NCBI GenBank assembly: GCA_036768485.1
Contig: JAVLUZ010000623.1
Coordinates: 278,556-342,555, forward strand
Source of the DNA: Mermis nigrescens
Taxonomy: Eukaryota; Nematoda; Enoplea; Mermithida; Mermithidae
Direction: 5' to 3'
DNA: 64,000 nucleotides
Shown here: piece by piece, positions 1 to 10,300 of the stretch
How the letters are laid out: every line of letters starts with the position of its first letter
Numbering within the stretch: the first letter of the stretch is position 1
Position numbers and translations under genes: made by a program
The notes under the pieces: model-generated
Databases searched by the model: none
What the model saw: only the letters and a program-made list of their open reading frames with translations
Told to the model about the DNA's origin: nothing

Positions 1-1240
1 ACATGCCTCATGCAATTAATAGTATTTAATTGTACAATGTAGAGAATTGAATTCTCTAAGTCTGTATTTTTTGTTTTTTAAATTTCGTATTAGATCTCGA
101 GGGGGTGTAAAGAGTGTACAAATTTGCTATTGTAAGGTCAAATTTTGGTCGAGCTTTCGACTTGTTTTTGGCAGCCAACAACTCCGAGTATGAATCCTGA
201 GTAATTTTTCCTGATAGAAATGTACTAAGGCTTAAGGGCTACTTTCTTCTTACCAGCAAACTTTTGTACACTCAATACGGAGTTAGTACCAGGGGTTTAA
301 ACTTTTAACTCTAGTGAATGGTGTAAGATTTCTCCGCCAGCTTTCAGGTTTTTAAAGTTTATAATGTGTTGGATGGTGAAAAATACGTTCTTGTCCTTTT
401 TTTGTTTGCCACTTTTTCGTTTAGGATTCGGGATAGGTCGGATAGCATAAAGATAAAGTACTTTCTAAGAGTACACATCAAAACAAATTGCGTTTGCTGA
501 CATCAATATTTAGCTTTTTCGAGAGGTGTAAAGTCAAAAATTAAGTGTATTAAATGTGTTTTTGTCTTGTTTTTTGGCCAACTTCTCCGCTTATGAGTCT
601 GGGCATAATCTCAAGTCTTAAAGTGCAGCAGGAACCAAACGTGATACGCCAGTTGGGCGCGTGTGTTTACACTCAACAGTGGTGTAAAGTGGTTCACATC
701 TAATATTTATCTGTCTTCAGGCCATTGTGGAGACTAAATTTTTTCATATACATTGATCGTAAAACGAGAGTAAAATCAGAATTACGAATCTGAATAATAT
801 CTCCTTTACATTTTAAGGTTGTGTAGAGTTTACACTGCAAATTAACTTTTGTTCTAGAGCCATGCGGAGCTTTATTATTATTTTAAAATGTTATACGTAA
901 TGTAAGAAATACGAATCTGATTGTTACTTTTCCCTACACCCGATAGTTGTGTAATGTTTGCACTATTCATTTATTGCCAATATTAACTTTACACTATAAA
1001 TGTATTTTACTTTCAAAGCGTTGCAGAACATTAATTTTTTTCGAAAATATGCTGCAATGTCCGGATTACGAATCTGACTGTATGCTTTCTTTACATCCAG
1101 TATTTATGTAAAGTTTACACTGAAAATTAAATTTTATTTCAGAGCTTTGCAGAAGCTTAATTTCAAAATGTTTCATGTAACGTCAGGATTACGAATCTGA
1201 GTTTCTTTACACCCAATATTTGCGAAAAGTTTATGGTAAA
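1..1240 (-). repeat. GTGTAAAG-rich dispersed repeat block, reverse orientation
   Basis: No gene is seen here. The stretch repeats phrases such as GTGTAAAGTTTACACT, GATTACGAATCTGA and TTTCTTTACACCCAATATT every 100-250 bases. These are reverse complements of motifs in the blocks at 10.9-12.0, 20.0-22.7 and 61.2-64.0 kb. A segment near 420-475 also matches 62800-62850 in the same orientation, so the block is a mosaic. Superfamily is unknown. Confidence 0.6.
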
Positions 1241-1361
1241 AACCTTTGATCTGTTTAAAGAAGTTAAGATTGTCTTGTTTAAAAAATATAATGCTGATCT
1301 TCAGAACAACATTGTTTCCGCGTTCTTGAGTTGCTGTCATTATTGTGGCATGCTACCGTAT

Positions 1362-1621
1362 CACACCTGGGCGTGGGGGTTTGGGGGTATGCACCCCCAG
1401 AAACCAAAATACCCCCCAGAAATCAAAATACTTCCAGAATTCAATTTTTTAAATTTTTTCCTTCATTTTTTTCGCAATTTTTTGATGCCAATGGATAGTG
1501 CTTGATGAGAAACGTCGAAAAATGGTGTTTTTATCGCCATACCACCATTTTTAAGGCCATTTTTCGACCTTCAAAAAAATCTTGCACTCCCCCCCCAGAA
1601 TTTTCTTGCTGCCCACGTATG
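1362..1621 (-). mobile_element. hAT-type MITE family A, copy 1
   Basis: A non-autonomous element of 260 bp with ends CACACCTGGGC and GCCCACGTATG, forming an imperfect 11-bp inverted repeat. It is flanked by an exact 8-bp duplication TACCGTAT (1354-1361 and 1622-1629). CA...TG ends plus an 8-bp target duplication are the hAT superfamily signature. Open frames inside it are not genes. Confidence 0.9.
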
Positions 1622-1756
1622 TACCGTATGTGTTTACTGACTGATTTACTCAAATCATGCTAATTAAAAGTAGAGCACTCTAGGCATCTGTGCAGTGAAA
1701 AACTAATATAGTAATAAGGCTTTAGTAAAAATAAGCCATTTGGAATGGAACAGACT

Positions 1757-2570
1757 ATATCAAAGAAAAATTCTCCGATGGAGCAAAAAAGACGAATATA
1801 TCTGGGATGGTGGATCATTAAGGATGTAAAAGGAGGGAACTAGGAAAAAATCTGCTAATAATTATACTCTCTCTCAGCAACGCGAAAAAATCGAAGTATA
1901 TTCTGCGACCTCTGAGAAAGCGTAACCTTCTTTAGATAATTTTCAATGCTTCACATAAGTGTGTATAAAGATAATCTAAAATGTTTACTCTTTTAAATTG
2001 CTTGCTAGTTGCAACGATGACTTGCTTCGTATTGTAACTGATAGAAAACTGACTGCAATTGTATTTAAAGGAATTTATTTTGGTATCATGCACATTAAAG
2101 CAAGCAAACCTGGCGTCACTTGATTAGTGCACACAATCGTTGCGGGCAAGCAAGCGTTACTACATGTAGTCTGTTTCACGTAAGCTTAAGCGTTTTCTAC
2201 TGCTTTAAACCAACAACTTCTTCTATTGTCTTGAATGCATCGATGTTTGCTATTTTATTGAATTTTCTTGCAAAAGTCGCTCCTAATTTACTCCATCTAA
2301 TTTCCCATATCTACTGCATTGCTAATTTGCTTTTTTTGAATCTTTTTTGGTTTAATAGTTTATTTCAATCTGCAGGCCGCAGAATATATTTCGACTTTTT
2401 GCGTTGCTTAGAGAAAGTCTGATTTTTAACAGATTTTGCGAATTTAGGCGTATACATATGTATACATATAGGTAGCTTTTTCCTAGTCCCCTCCCTTTAC
2501 ATCCTTAATAATCCACAATCCCAAGCATATTCGTCTTTTTTGGTTCCATCGGAGCGTGTTTCTTTGCTAG
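1757..2570. mobile_element. Long-TIR element family B, copy 1
   Basis: A segment near 1761-1925 (CTCCGATGGAGCAAAAAAG through CGAAGTATATTCTGCG) is repeated in inverted orientation at about 2370-2570, giving inverted repeats of roughly 180 bp. The interior matches the copies at 18880-19677 and 59966-60985. No transposase is visible, and no target duplication could be settled, so the superfamily is open. Confidence 0.8.
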
Positions 2571-2656
2571 TATTAGTGATAGTGATAAAGGGGTGGGCGC
2601 AAGCCCTTAACGCAGGCTAAGAAGCCCATTGTGTACCCCACGGAAACTTTTAAGAG

Positions 2657-3922
2657 CTAGTCGCACAAACGTTTTGAGGCTTTAATAAACCCCAAAAATT
2701 GAGCAGCAGGCTCCTGTAAAACGGCCGAGGGTTCAATATGTGGAGCATGGAAGAACCTGGCTCTCAACTTATCAAACCCAGGGCAATGGCAAAGGAAGTG
2801 GATAGAATCCTCTTCTGTGAGCAGACATTTTGCGCATTTGGGGTTGTCAGAAACCCTAATAGTACATAGGTGTCTGTTGAGGGGACAGTGTCCAGTTAAG
2901 AGACCAGTTACTGACTTAAGCAGCTTACGATCTAAGCTGATCAAGGAGCTGGCTATTTTCTTGCATGGCCTCTCTATGAAGGATCTGGCCTGACGGCAAG
3001 TCTTTTGCTCACTCCAATATTGAACATGTTGTTCCCTGACCCAGCTGTTGATGTCAGCCTTAGCAACAGCTCTGGAAACAGCAACTACCGGTTCTGGGCC
3101 AAGATGTTTACGTGCTGATCCCATTTTTGCAGCATGATCCGCAAATTCATTGCCCTCAATGCCGCAGTGACCTGACACCCATAATAATTTGACATTGTTA
3201 TCCTGCGAGAGTTCTTGCAAAGCAAGAACACACTCGAGAACTAACTTTGAAGACACTTTTGGAGATATGAGTGACTTCAGAGCAGATTGACTGTAAGAGC
3301 AAATAAAGATGTTCTCATTTCTGAGGGCCATCAATTCTCTGCTACGGCAGCATTGTAAAATAGCGAGTATTTCTGCCTGAAAGACAGTACACTTACTGCC
3401 TAAGGTAAAATACCGCATCTGTTTAAACTTCTGGAAATAGATGCCCGCGCCTGAGGTATTCACAAACATACGTGGGCAGCAAGAAAATTCTGGGGGTGCA
3501 AGATTTTTTTGAAGGTCGAAATATGGCCTTAAAAATGGTGGTATGGCGATAAAAACACCATTTTTCGACGTTTCTCATCAAGCACTATCCATTGGCATCA
3601 AAAAATTGCGAAAAAAACGAAAAAAATTTTCAAAAATTGAATTCTGGGGGGGGGGGTATTTTGATTTCGGGGGGGTATTTTGGTTTCTGGGGGTGCATAC
3701 CCCCCAAACCCCCCCCACGCCCAGGTGTGTTCACAAAGCGTGATCCTTCAGTGTAGCAGACAATTCCAGGAGGCGAGAGAATATTCACTCTAGATTTTTC
3801 CCAGTCATCCCTAGTGGGAAACTGAATGGTATAAAGTCTACCAAAAATAAATTTTGGTACAATAAAGTCACTTGGCATTTTGAGTACTGGCCTAATGGCC
3901 TTAGCCCAAACAGCATTGTGAC
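2657..3922 (-). pseudogene. RNase H and zinc-knuckle part of LINE ORF2, interrupted
   Basis: Removing the MITE at 3467-3729 joins the frame ...CYTEGSRFVN to TSGAGIYFQK, restoring an RNase H fold region. Seen directly: the first catalytic Asp position reads Glu (YTEGS), the helix Glu is kept (AEILAIL), the third acidic position reads Tyr (CSYSQSAL), and the last block is WVSGHCGIEGNEFAD. The C-terminal knuckle CAKC...HFLCHC is intact, and the stop is at 2657. Loss of two acidic residues suggests an inactive enzyme. The piece upstream of the MITE (3738-3922) encodes a linker containing VWAKAIRP. Confidence 0.8.
3467..3729 (+). mobile_element. hAT-type MITE family A, copy 2, inside LINE
   Basis: Ends CATACGTGGGC and GCCCAGGTGTG, with an exact 8-bp duplication TTCACAAA at 3459-3466 and 3730-3737. 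It interrupts the LINE RNase H frame, and deleting the element plus one duplication restores that frame, so it inserted after the LINE. Confidence 0.93.
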
Positions 3923-4187
3923 CATACGTGGGCAGCAAGAAAATTCTGGGGGGGTAAGCTTTTTTTGAAGGTCGAAAAACGGCCTTAAAAATGGTGGTAT
4001 GGCGATAAAAACACCATTTTTCGACGTTTCTCATCAAGAACTATCCATTGGCATCAAAAAATTGCGAAAAAAACGAAAAAAATTTTCAAAAATTGAATTC
4101 TGGGGGGGGGGGGTATTTTGATTTCTGGGGGGTATTTTGGTTTCTGGGGGTGCATACCCCCCAAACCCCCCCCCACGCCCAGGTGTG
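3923..4187 (+). mobile_element. hAT-type MITE family A, copy 3, inside LINE
   Basis: Same ends as copy 2, with an exact 8-bp duplication ATTGTGAC at 3915-3922 and 4188-4195. Deleting it joins ...GKVVGHN to AVWAKAIRP of the LINE protein. It lies only 186 bp from copy 2 and in the same orientation, but the duplications differ, so this is a second independent insertion. Confidence 0.93.
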
Positions 4188-5546
4188 ATTGTGACCTACA
4201 ACCTTGCCTTTTGCATTCCAATTGCCAGCTATGTTTAGTCGATATGCAGCTGCCCTTGCACAACCCTCCACAAAGATATGCAGGGGAGGCAGGTCCAGCA
4301 AGACTTCCATGGCTGCAGTCGGTGTGGTGCACATGGCACTACAAATGCTGAGGCAAGCCATTCTATGTAAATGACTAAGCTGACATTTCACATTAGACAA
4401 GTGTGCACGAGGCCACCAGATTAGTGAAGCATAGGTGATCATGGGTCTAATCACAGACACGAAAAGCCATCGCATGACCTGTGGTGATAGACCCCAGGAT
4501 TTCCCTTCAGCTCTACGACATTGCCAGAATGCATTAACAACCTTCTGACATTTAACCTCTACATGATTGCGCCAGTTTAATTTTTGGTCCAAAATAAGCC
4601 CCAAAAATTCACCTGGTTTGCACGTTGTAGTGGCATACCATAGAAAATTGGTGGTTTAAACCCATCAAGTTTCCGTTTATGAGTGAATAGCACCATTTCG
4701 GTTTTCTGTGGGTTCACAGATAGACCATTATGGTGACACCACTGTTCCAAATTGGCTAAACCACTTTCCATAAGTGAGGACATGGTGTCAACGAACCTTC
4801 CAGCAACAAGGATTGCCAAATCATCAGCATGTCCTTGACTTTAGAGGCCAGACTTTTGCAAATTCTGTAAAAGTTCGTCCACCACTAGGCACCACAGCAA
4901 AGGAGATAGTACACCTCCTTGTGGACAGCCTTTTGTGGTAGTAAAGATCGTGCTGTCTCCACAAGAGTCAGTCATGATATGGCGAAATCTTAGCATAGCA
5001 TCAATCCATTTAACAATGGTCTGATGTACGCCATGATTGGATGCTGCTTGCAGATAGTATTGAAGGTTGTATTGTCAAATGCCCCTTCAATGTCCAGAAA
5101 AACGCCCAGTGTGAATTGTTTGTTGTCTAATGCCCGTTCAATCCTAGAAACTAGTTTATGAAGGGCCGTATCAACAGACTTTCCACACTGATACGCATGT
5201 TGTGTAACATGTAAAGGATGTTCCAGCAAGGGACCATCTCTTATAAAAGCGATCGATTGATCTTTCCATACATTTCAGTGAGAAGGAGGAAAGACTTATT
5301 GGTTTGAAGGATTTTGCTCAGGTCATAGGAACTACGCCCTGGCTTAGGAATAAAGATGACCTTTACATGTCGCCAGGCTATTGGAACATAGCCAAGTGCT
5401 AGGCATCTTCGATAAATATTCACTAGGGGTCTCACCAGCATGTCCAGTCCTTCCTGCAAAAGAACTGAAAAAATGCCATCAACCCCTGGAGTCTTGTAGA
5501 GTTCAAAAGACTTTACAGCCCAGCGAACCTTATCAGGTGTTATCAC
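4188..5546 (-). pseudogene. LINE reverse transcriptase, frameshifted
   Basis: Conserved RT blocks appear in order on the minus strand: KTPGVDGI (about 5490), VIFIPKPGRSS (about 5345), HAYQCGKSVDTALHKL (about 5190), FLDIEGAFDNTTF (about 5090), then GHADDLAIL at about 4810-4835, where family members usually have YADD, then GLSVNPQKTEMVLF (about 4710). After these comes the thumb-like stretch RPMITYASLIWW. The first catalytic Asp (LDIEGAFDN) and the DD pair remain, but the reading frame changes near 4590, 4830-4990 and 5235, so no intact protein is made. Confidence 0.85.
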
Positions 5547-5725
5547 CCTGCAGGCCAGAACTTGATCACCAAAGCCAGAAAACTGGTTGGGCCCACATGT
5601 GTCCGGACATGCCTCATTTCCTTCTGCAAAGCTGCCAGGAAAATGAGTGTCAAGAAGGTGAAGCAGGGTTTCCTCTCGGTTGAGTGTATACTAACCCGAA
5701 GGTAGTTTTAATGAGTCAACTTCAC

Positions 5726-6086
5726 TTACTTGTGGTTTACATAAAATGCGGCGAAGCCTAGCAGCATCCGACATTTCATCAATGTTGGAGCAGTAGTCCT
5801 GCCAGCACAAATGCTTTCTAATGCGTATAAGATGCTTATACTCCTGTCGAACTTTGCGATAATCAGCTCAATCGGAAACTGATTGAGATAATTTCGCTTG
5901 ATTTCAAGCTCTCCTACTTTTCTTACGGAGGTCTTGGAGCTCCCTATTCCACCAGGGAATAGGTTTGCTCTTTTTCCTCTGTAATCTGCAGGAGTTCTCA
6001 TAAGAGGATGTAAGAGCTTGCTGTACAAAATCAATAGCACCCTCTACGTCCTCTTTTGTTGAGCAACTAGGAGCCCAAGAACCCAA
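5726..6086 (-). pseudogene. LINE endonuclease-RT linker remnant
   Basis: The minus-strand frame carries KPIPWWNRELQDLRKKSRR, the Trp-Trp-Asn linker that follows the apurinic endonuclease domain in jockey/R1/I-type elements. A frame change near 5904 leads into a second frame toward the RT. No endonuclease catalytic core is present upstream, so the copy is 5' truncated near 6100. Confidence 0.65.
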
Positions 6087-6297
6087 GCGACTACTAAGGT
6101 GCTGTTGATTTGCTAATATTAAATCATGCTTATTCTTATTTCAAATAGACTAAGATAAATTCTACTCTTGACTTATTCAGCGAATATTCAATTTTTATTA
6201 TTCCTATTATCATAAATTTATAAACTTAATCACAAAATTATTTTTAAAAAATGAACAGGTTTGTACTAGAAAACTAATCTAATGGCACGAGGGGTCC

Positions 6298-7193
6298 AAG
6301 GGGCGTATTTAGGGGTGGCCTCCATACGTGGGCAGCGAGAAATTTCTGAGAGAGGGGGGTGCAAGATTTTTTTGAAGGTCGAAAAATGGCCTTAAAAATG
6401 GTGGTATGGTGATAAAAGCACAATTTTTCGACGTTTCTCATCAAGCACTATCTATTGGCATCAAAAAATTGCGAAAAAAGCGAAAAAAATTTTCAAAAAT
6501 TCGAATTCTGGGGGTATTTTGATTTCTGGGGGTATTTTTCGTTTCTGGGGGGTGTGAACCCCCCAAATCCCCCCACGCCCAGGTGTGGTGGCCTCCCTTC
6601 CCATTGGCCCAAAATATTTGGTGAGGTAAGGAATGGATATGTAATCTGCAATGAATTCTAGCCGTCAGTAATTTTAATTACTCAGATTTTTCTGGAGCTT
6701 CGCGCTTGATAATACCTTTAAATGAAATTTATTTAATTTCTTGGCGACCTGGAAGCCATCTTTGCTCAAGCAGTAGCTTTCAAAACAATTTCAAGAGCAG
6801 AAACAGCTATTTCAGCATATATTTCTTCTATTTTTGAGGATTACTTCCAAAAATTGTTGACTTTCCACGTCACATGCTACAAATGTAGGAAATTGGGCAG
6901 TAAATCAAGCGCTCTAAAGTTGTTTCGCTCTGAATTTCAAAAAATTTCGCGCTGGATTTCCGCCAAATTCAAAGAAATTTAATGATGTTTTTGCAGAAAA
7001 TTATTTGAGATTACAAAAATGAAATTCGAAAAAAATTTGCGTCAAAAGTGATTTTAAATAAGAGTAGACAATATACAACGCCGAAAACGTTGTTTTATAA
7101 GTTAAGGGCAAATTTTCGGGCCTATTTTTTGACTGATTTAGGAGAAGTTGGTGTACTGCCACCTCCCCTTAGGAAAATCCTAGATCAGCCAGT
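6298..7193. repeat. GCGGATTTAGGGG-type inverted-repeat element interrupted by MITE
   Basis: The left end (GGGGCGTATTTAGGGGTGG) and right end (TTAGGAAAATCCTAGATC...CCAGTGG) resemble the ends of the elements at 9973-10164 and 27274-27760. The interior near 6770-6930 matches 25270-25400 in inverse orientation. The family A MITE at 6323-6587 sits inside it. Boundaries are approximate and no target duplication was found. Confidence 0.45.
6323..6587 (+). mobile_element. hAT-type MITE family A, copy 4
   Basis: Ends CATACGTGGGC and GCCCAGGTGTG with the exact 8-bp duplication GTGGCCTC at 6315-6322 and 6588-6595. Confidence 0.92.
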
Positions 7194-7320
7194 GGGAGAA
7201 TCTATCATTTAATAACATTTTAGCATCAAAATTTTAGCTTGCTACTTTCCTCAGCATAGGCCCATTGCTCTGCTTCTAAAGGTCGTCGGTTGTAAACACT
7301 TTTAAAGTCTTAATTAGCCT

Positions 7321-7354
7321 ATGGATAAGATGAAAATCATAAGATTCTTATCAC
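7321..7354 (+). CDS. Gene 1 exon 1 (start and first half of signal peptide)
   Basis: Encodes MDKMKIIRFLS plus one base of the next codon, with donor gttaag at 7355 (phase 1). Intron 1 is only 83 bp. An upstream stop is not needed because the exon is short. The start is less certain than the internal exons. Confidence 0.6.
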
Positions 7355-10300
7355 GTTAAGAAATGAAATGTGATAAATCTGGAAGATTATATACTGACCT
7401 CATTGTCATCATATTATTTTACTTATTATTTTATCAGTTGTTCTTGTGACTGGGAATGCAAATATTGAATCCATTTTGAATGTAAATATGATACGACGTA
7501 AAGACGAAGAGCCTGTGAGCCCGCCAATGTCACGGAATGGTGAGTTAAAGGCACAAAATTTAAGACAACAATGAAATATGTTCTACAATTTGAAATATAG
7601 GCTTTTGCATGAAAAATCTTGCGCTAGGAAGTCAGCGTGATTTTTATTCAATAAGTAAGACGGGCAGTCAAAATTTGCGTATTCCTTCTTCTGAAAATAA
7701 AGTAAATATGGAAGTAAAAAAGACCACTATAAGGATTGAAGGCCTAAAATCCCGTTCAGCCGTTTTCTGTCATCTGGAGAGCCTCTTCTTGTAATCTTAA
7801 TTTTTGTGATTTAATTTGATTTATTAATGCGATCTTAATGATCCTCTAACTGGTAATTTATTAACTCACTCAGTCAACTGGAATTCGAGTTCGGCTCAAG
7901 ATTACTAGTACAGATAGGTAAAGTGAATGTTTTTGTTAAAGATTCGTATATGTAGATCGTAAAATTCGATTGAAGAATAATATTTATAACCGAATTAGCC
8001 GATAAATGCAAATCAATATTTTAATCATACATTCTCATAAGCGGATGAGGGGTATGACCATACGTGGGCAGCAAGAAAATTCTGGGGTGCAAGATTTTTT
8101 GAAGGTCAAAAAATGGCCTTAAAAATGGTGGTATGGCGAAAAAAACACCATTCTTCGACGTTTCTCATCAAGCACTATCCATTTGCAACAAAAAATTGTG
8201 AAAAAAATTTCAAAAGTGAATTCTGGGGGGTATTTTGATTTCTGTGGGGGGGTATTTGGTTTTCCTGGGGGTGCATACCCCCCAAACCCCCCACGCCCAG
8301 GTGTGGGTATGACCCGCTCAGGGTCCAAGATTCGAGTTACTTTCAGACGACTTTGAACTATCAAACATTTTCTGTACGATTTTTGGGGACCAAAGGAACA
8401 TAGACGTTCAAATTTTTTTTCGGCGCTCGCCGACTAGTGCATTCCAGTTCTGTTTATCTATAAAATGTCTAGAATGAAGTTAAAATGATCTAAAAAGTCA
8501 GGACTCTTGATCAATTCTTATATTTTTTTCACTAATAAAATTGACGAAACGAGTCAGAAATCATTTTTTACATTTGACTTGAAAAAGGCTCAAACCCTAA
8601 ATTCACTGATCCCAAAATGTCGTGATCATACCCTTCGCCCTAGACATTCAACATGGAATATAGGAGGGATCCTCATCCATAGTTTGTTGTCCCCCATCCC
8701 CCAAAGCCAGCAGAATTTTGACCCTTTTTCCCCATTTGAAAAAAATTGAATTTGTTGGCCGTTTTCAGGTGTTTTTCTACCGTTTTTGGCCGAAAATATG
8801 GCCAGGGACCCCCACTTCAATTTACGAGCCGATTTGTGCCCCCTCCCTGATCTCTGAACCTAGGGAAACGGTTGATTTAAATAGTATATGTATTTATTTA
8901 AAGTTTCACGACATAGACGGTACGCGTCGTACGCTGCAAACCAACAGTCTCAGATGCAACCCCAAAGTCAATCACTACCGCAATCAGTGATTCAGCCGCC
9001 GACAATTCAGCAGCAGCCATGCGTGAATTGCTATTACGGTAGCCAGCCTTGCAGAAATTGTTACAGACAAGACGAAAATCCTCCACTCTTCGGGCATTTA
9101 GTTAAACCAGTAACCCCAACCCCAGTGACGACCCTATCGCCGTACCTTCAAGGCTTCAATGCTTTTCAACCCTTTGCCTCTCAAATATATCCCCCTATGA
9201 TGCCCCCTATGATGATGGTGATAGGGCCGGGCGGCACGCCTGTGATGGTGCCGGTGGGACCATACCCCTTCATGACGATGATGCCGGGAGGAATGCCGCA
9301 GCCTATTATGTCACCGATCTCGACGCCGATGATGATGCCGGGCGGAATGGGTTGGCCTATGATGTCGGGGTGAGCGAGAACGCGCGTGAGGGGCATACAT
9401 GGACAAAGGCCGGTCTTCCCATTGATACTAGCTGCCCAATTTTTCGGTTGGTTGTCCTTTTACAAAGTGCTTGTTCATTTGATTAATTGATTGCTTTGTG
9501 ATCGACTGCTTAATTATTGGTTCTTCGACTGGTTATTGATTATTGGTTAGCTACTTACTAGCAAGAAAAATACCTCGATGGAGCAAAAAAGATGAATATA
9601 CTTGAATTTCTTCATTCGTAAGCAAGTAAAAGGAGGGGATTAGGGAAAATTTCTCTATACGCGAAAAAGCCGTAAGAATGTGCCAAACAGTTGGCTTCCT
9701 CTAAACAACTCAAAAATCGAAGTATATTCTGCGGCCTATGCCTGTTTCTGTCAACTGAATCGAGTTGACATGGAGGTGTAAAGTTTACTCCAATAATCTT
9801 GTTTTCCATCAGAGCATTGTGGAAGGTAAGGTTTCGTGAAATGAATTATAATGTTTTATAAACATTAAAGCTTTCCAATTGTTCTTTGCGAAGCAGCGGA
9901 AAACATTTTGTGACTAAAACTCGATTTTTCACAGGCCGCAGGATATACTGCGATTTTTGCATTGTTTAGAGGCAGGGGCGGATTTAGGGGGCTGGGGTCG
10001 GCCGCCTCCCCATTGGCCCAAAATAGTGCGCAAAATTAAGGATTTTTGAGCGATTTTCAGCGATTTTCGGGTTAAAACGGCTAATTTTTCCGCCCAAGTA
10101 AGGGTTCGCCCCCCCCCTTAGGGATACCGCCCCCTTCCTCAGGAAAATCCTAGATCCTCCACTGTTTAGAGAAAGTCTGACTGTTTAGCACACTCTTACG
10201 GCTTTTGCGCGTCTAGGGAAATTTTACCTAGTCCCTTCCTTTCACATCCTTAGGAATAAAAAAATTCAAGTATATTCACCTTTGTTTGCTCATCGGAGTA

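Larger units (their letters stand above)
2575..6100 (-). mobile_element. 5'-truncated non-LTR retrotransposon (LINE), defective
   Basis: Read on the minus strand, this carries in order the end of an endonuclease-to-RT linker (about 6086-5726), a reverse transcriptase (5546-4196), an RNase H domain and a C-terminal CX2CX8HX4C zinc knuckle (to 2657). The + side ends in a short GTGATA-type repeat near 2575, typical of a LINE 3' tail. The frame is broken by several shifts, and two family A MITEs sit inside it (3467-3729, 3923-4187). RNase H together with this RT type fits the jockey/LOA/I/R1 group; the exact clade is not determined. Confidence 0.85.

Noticed and set aside
3543..3743. Recurrent small protein MAIKTPFFDVSHQALSIGIK in MITE copies
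   Set aside because: It is the translation of the family A MITE body, seen again at 37028 and 60449. The elements are non-coding with hAT ends, and the frame breaks in other copies.
8888..9373. Single-exon gene starting at ATG 8888 and ending at TGA 9373
   Set aside because: The region before 8904 looks intronic with an acceptor, and the TGA overlaps a good donor. Exons before and after join in phase and supply the signal peptide and the conserved tail.
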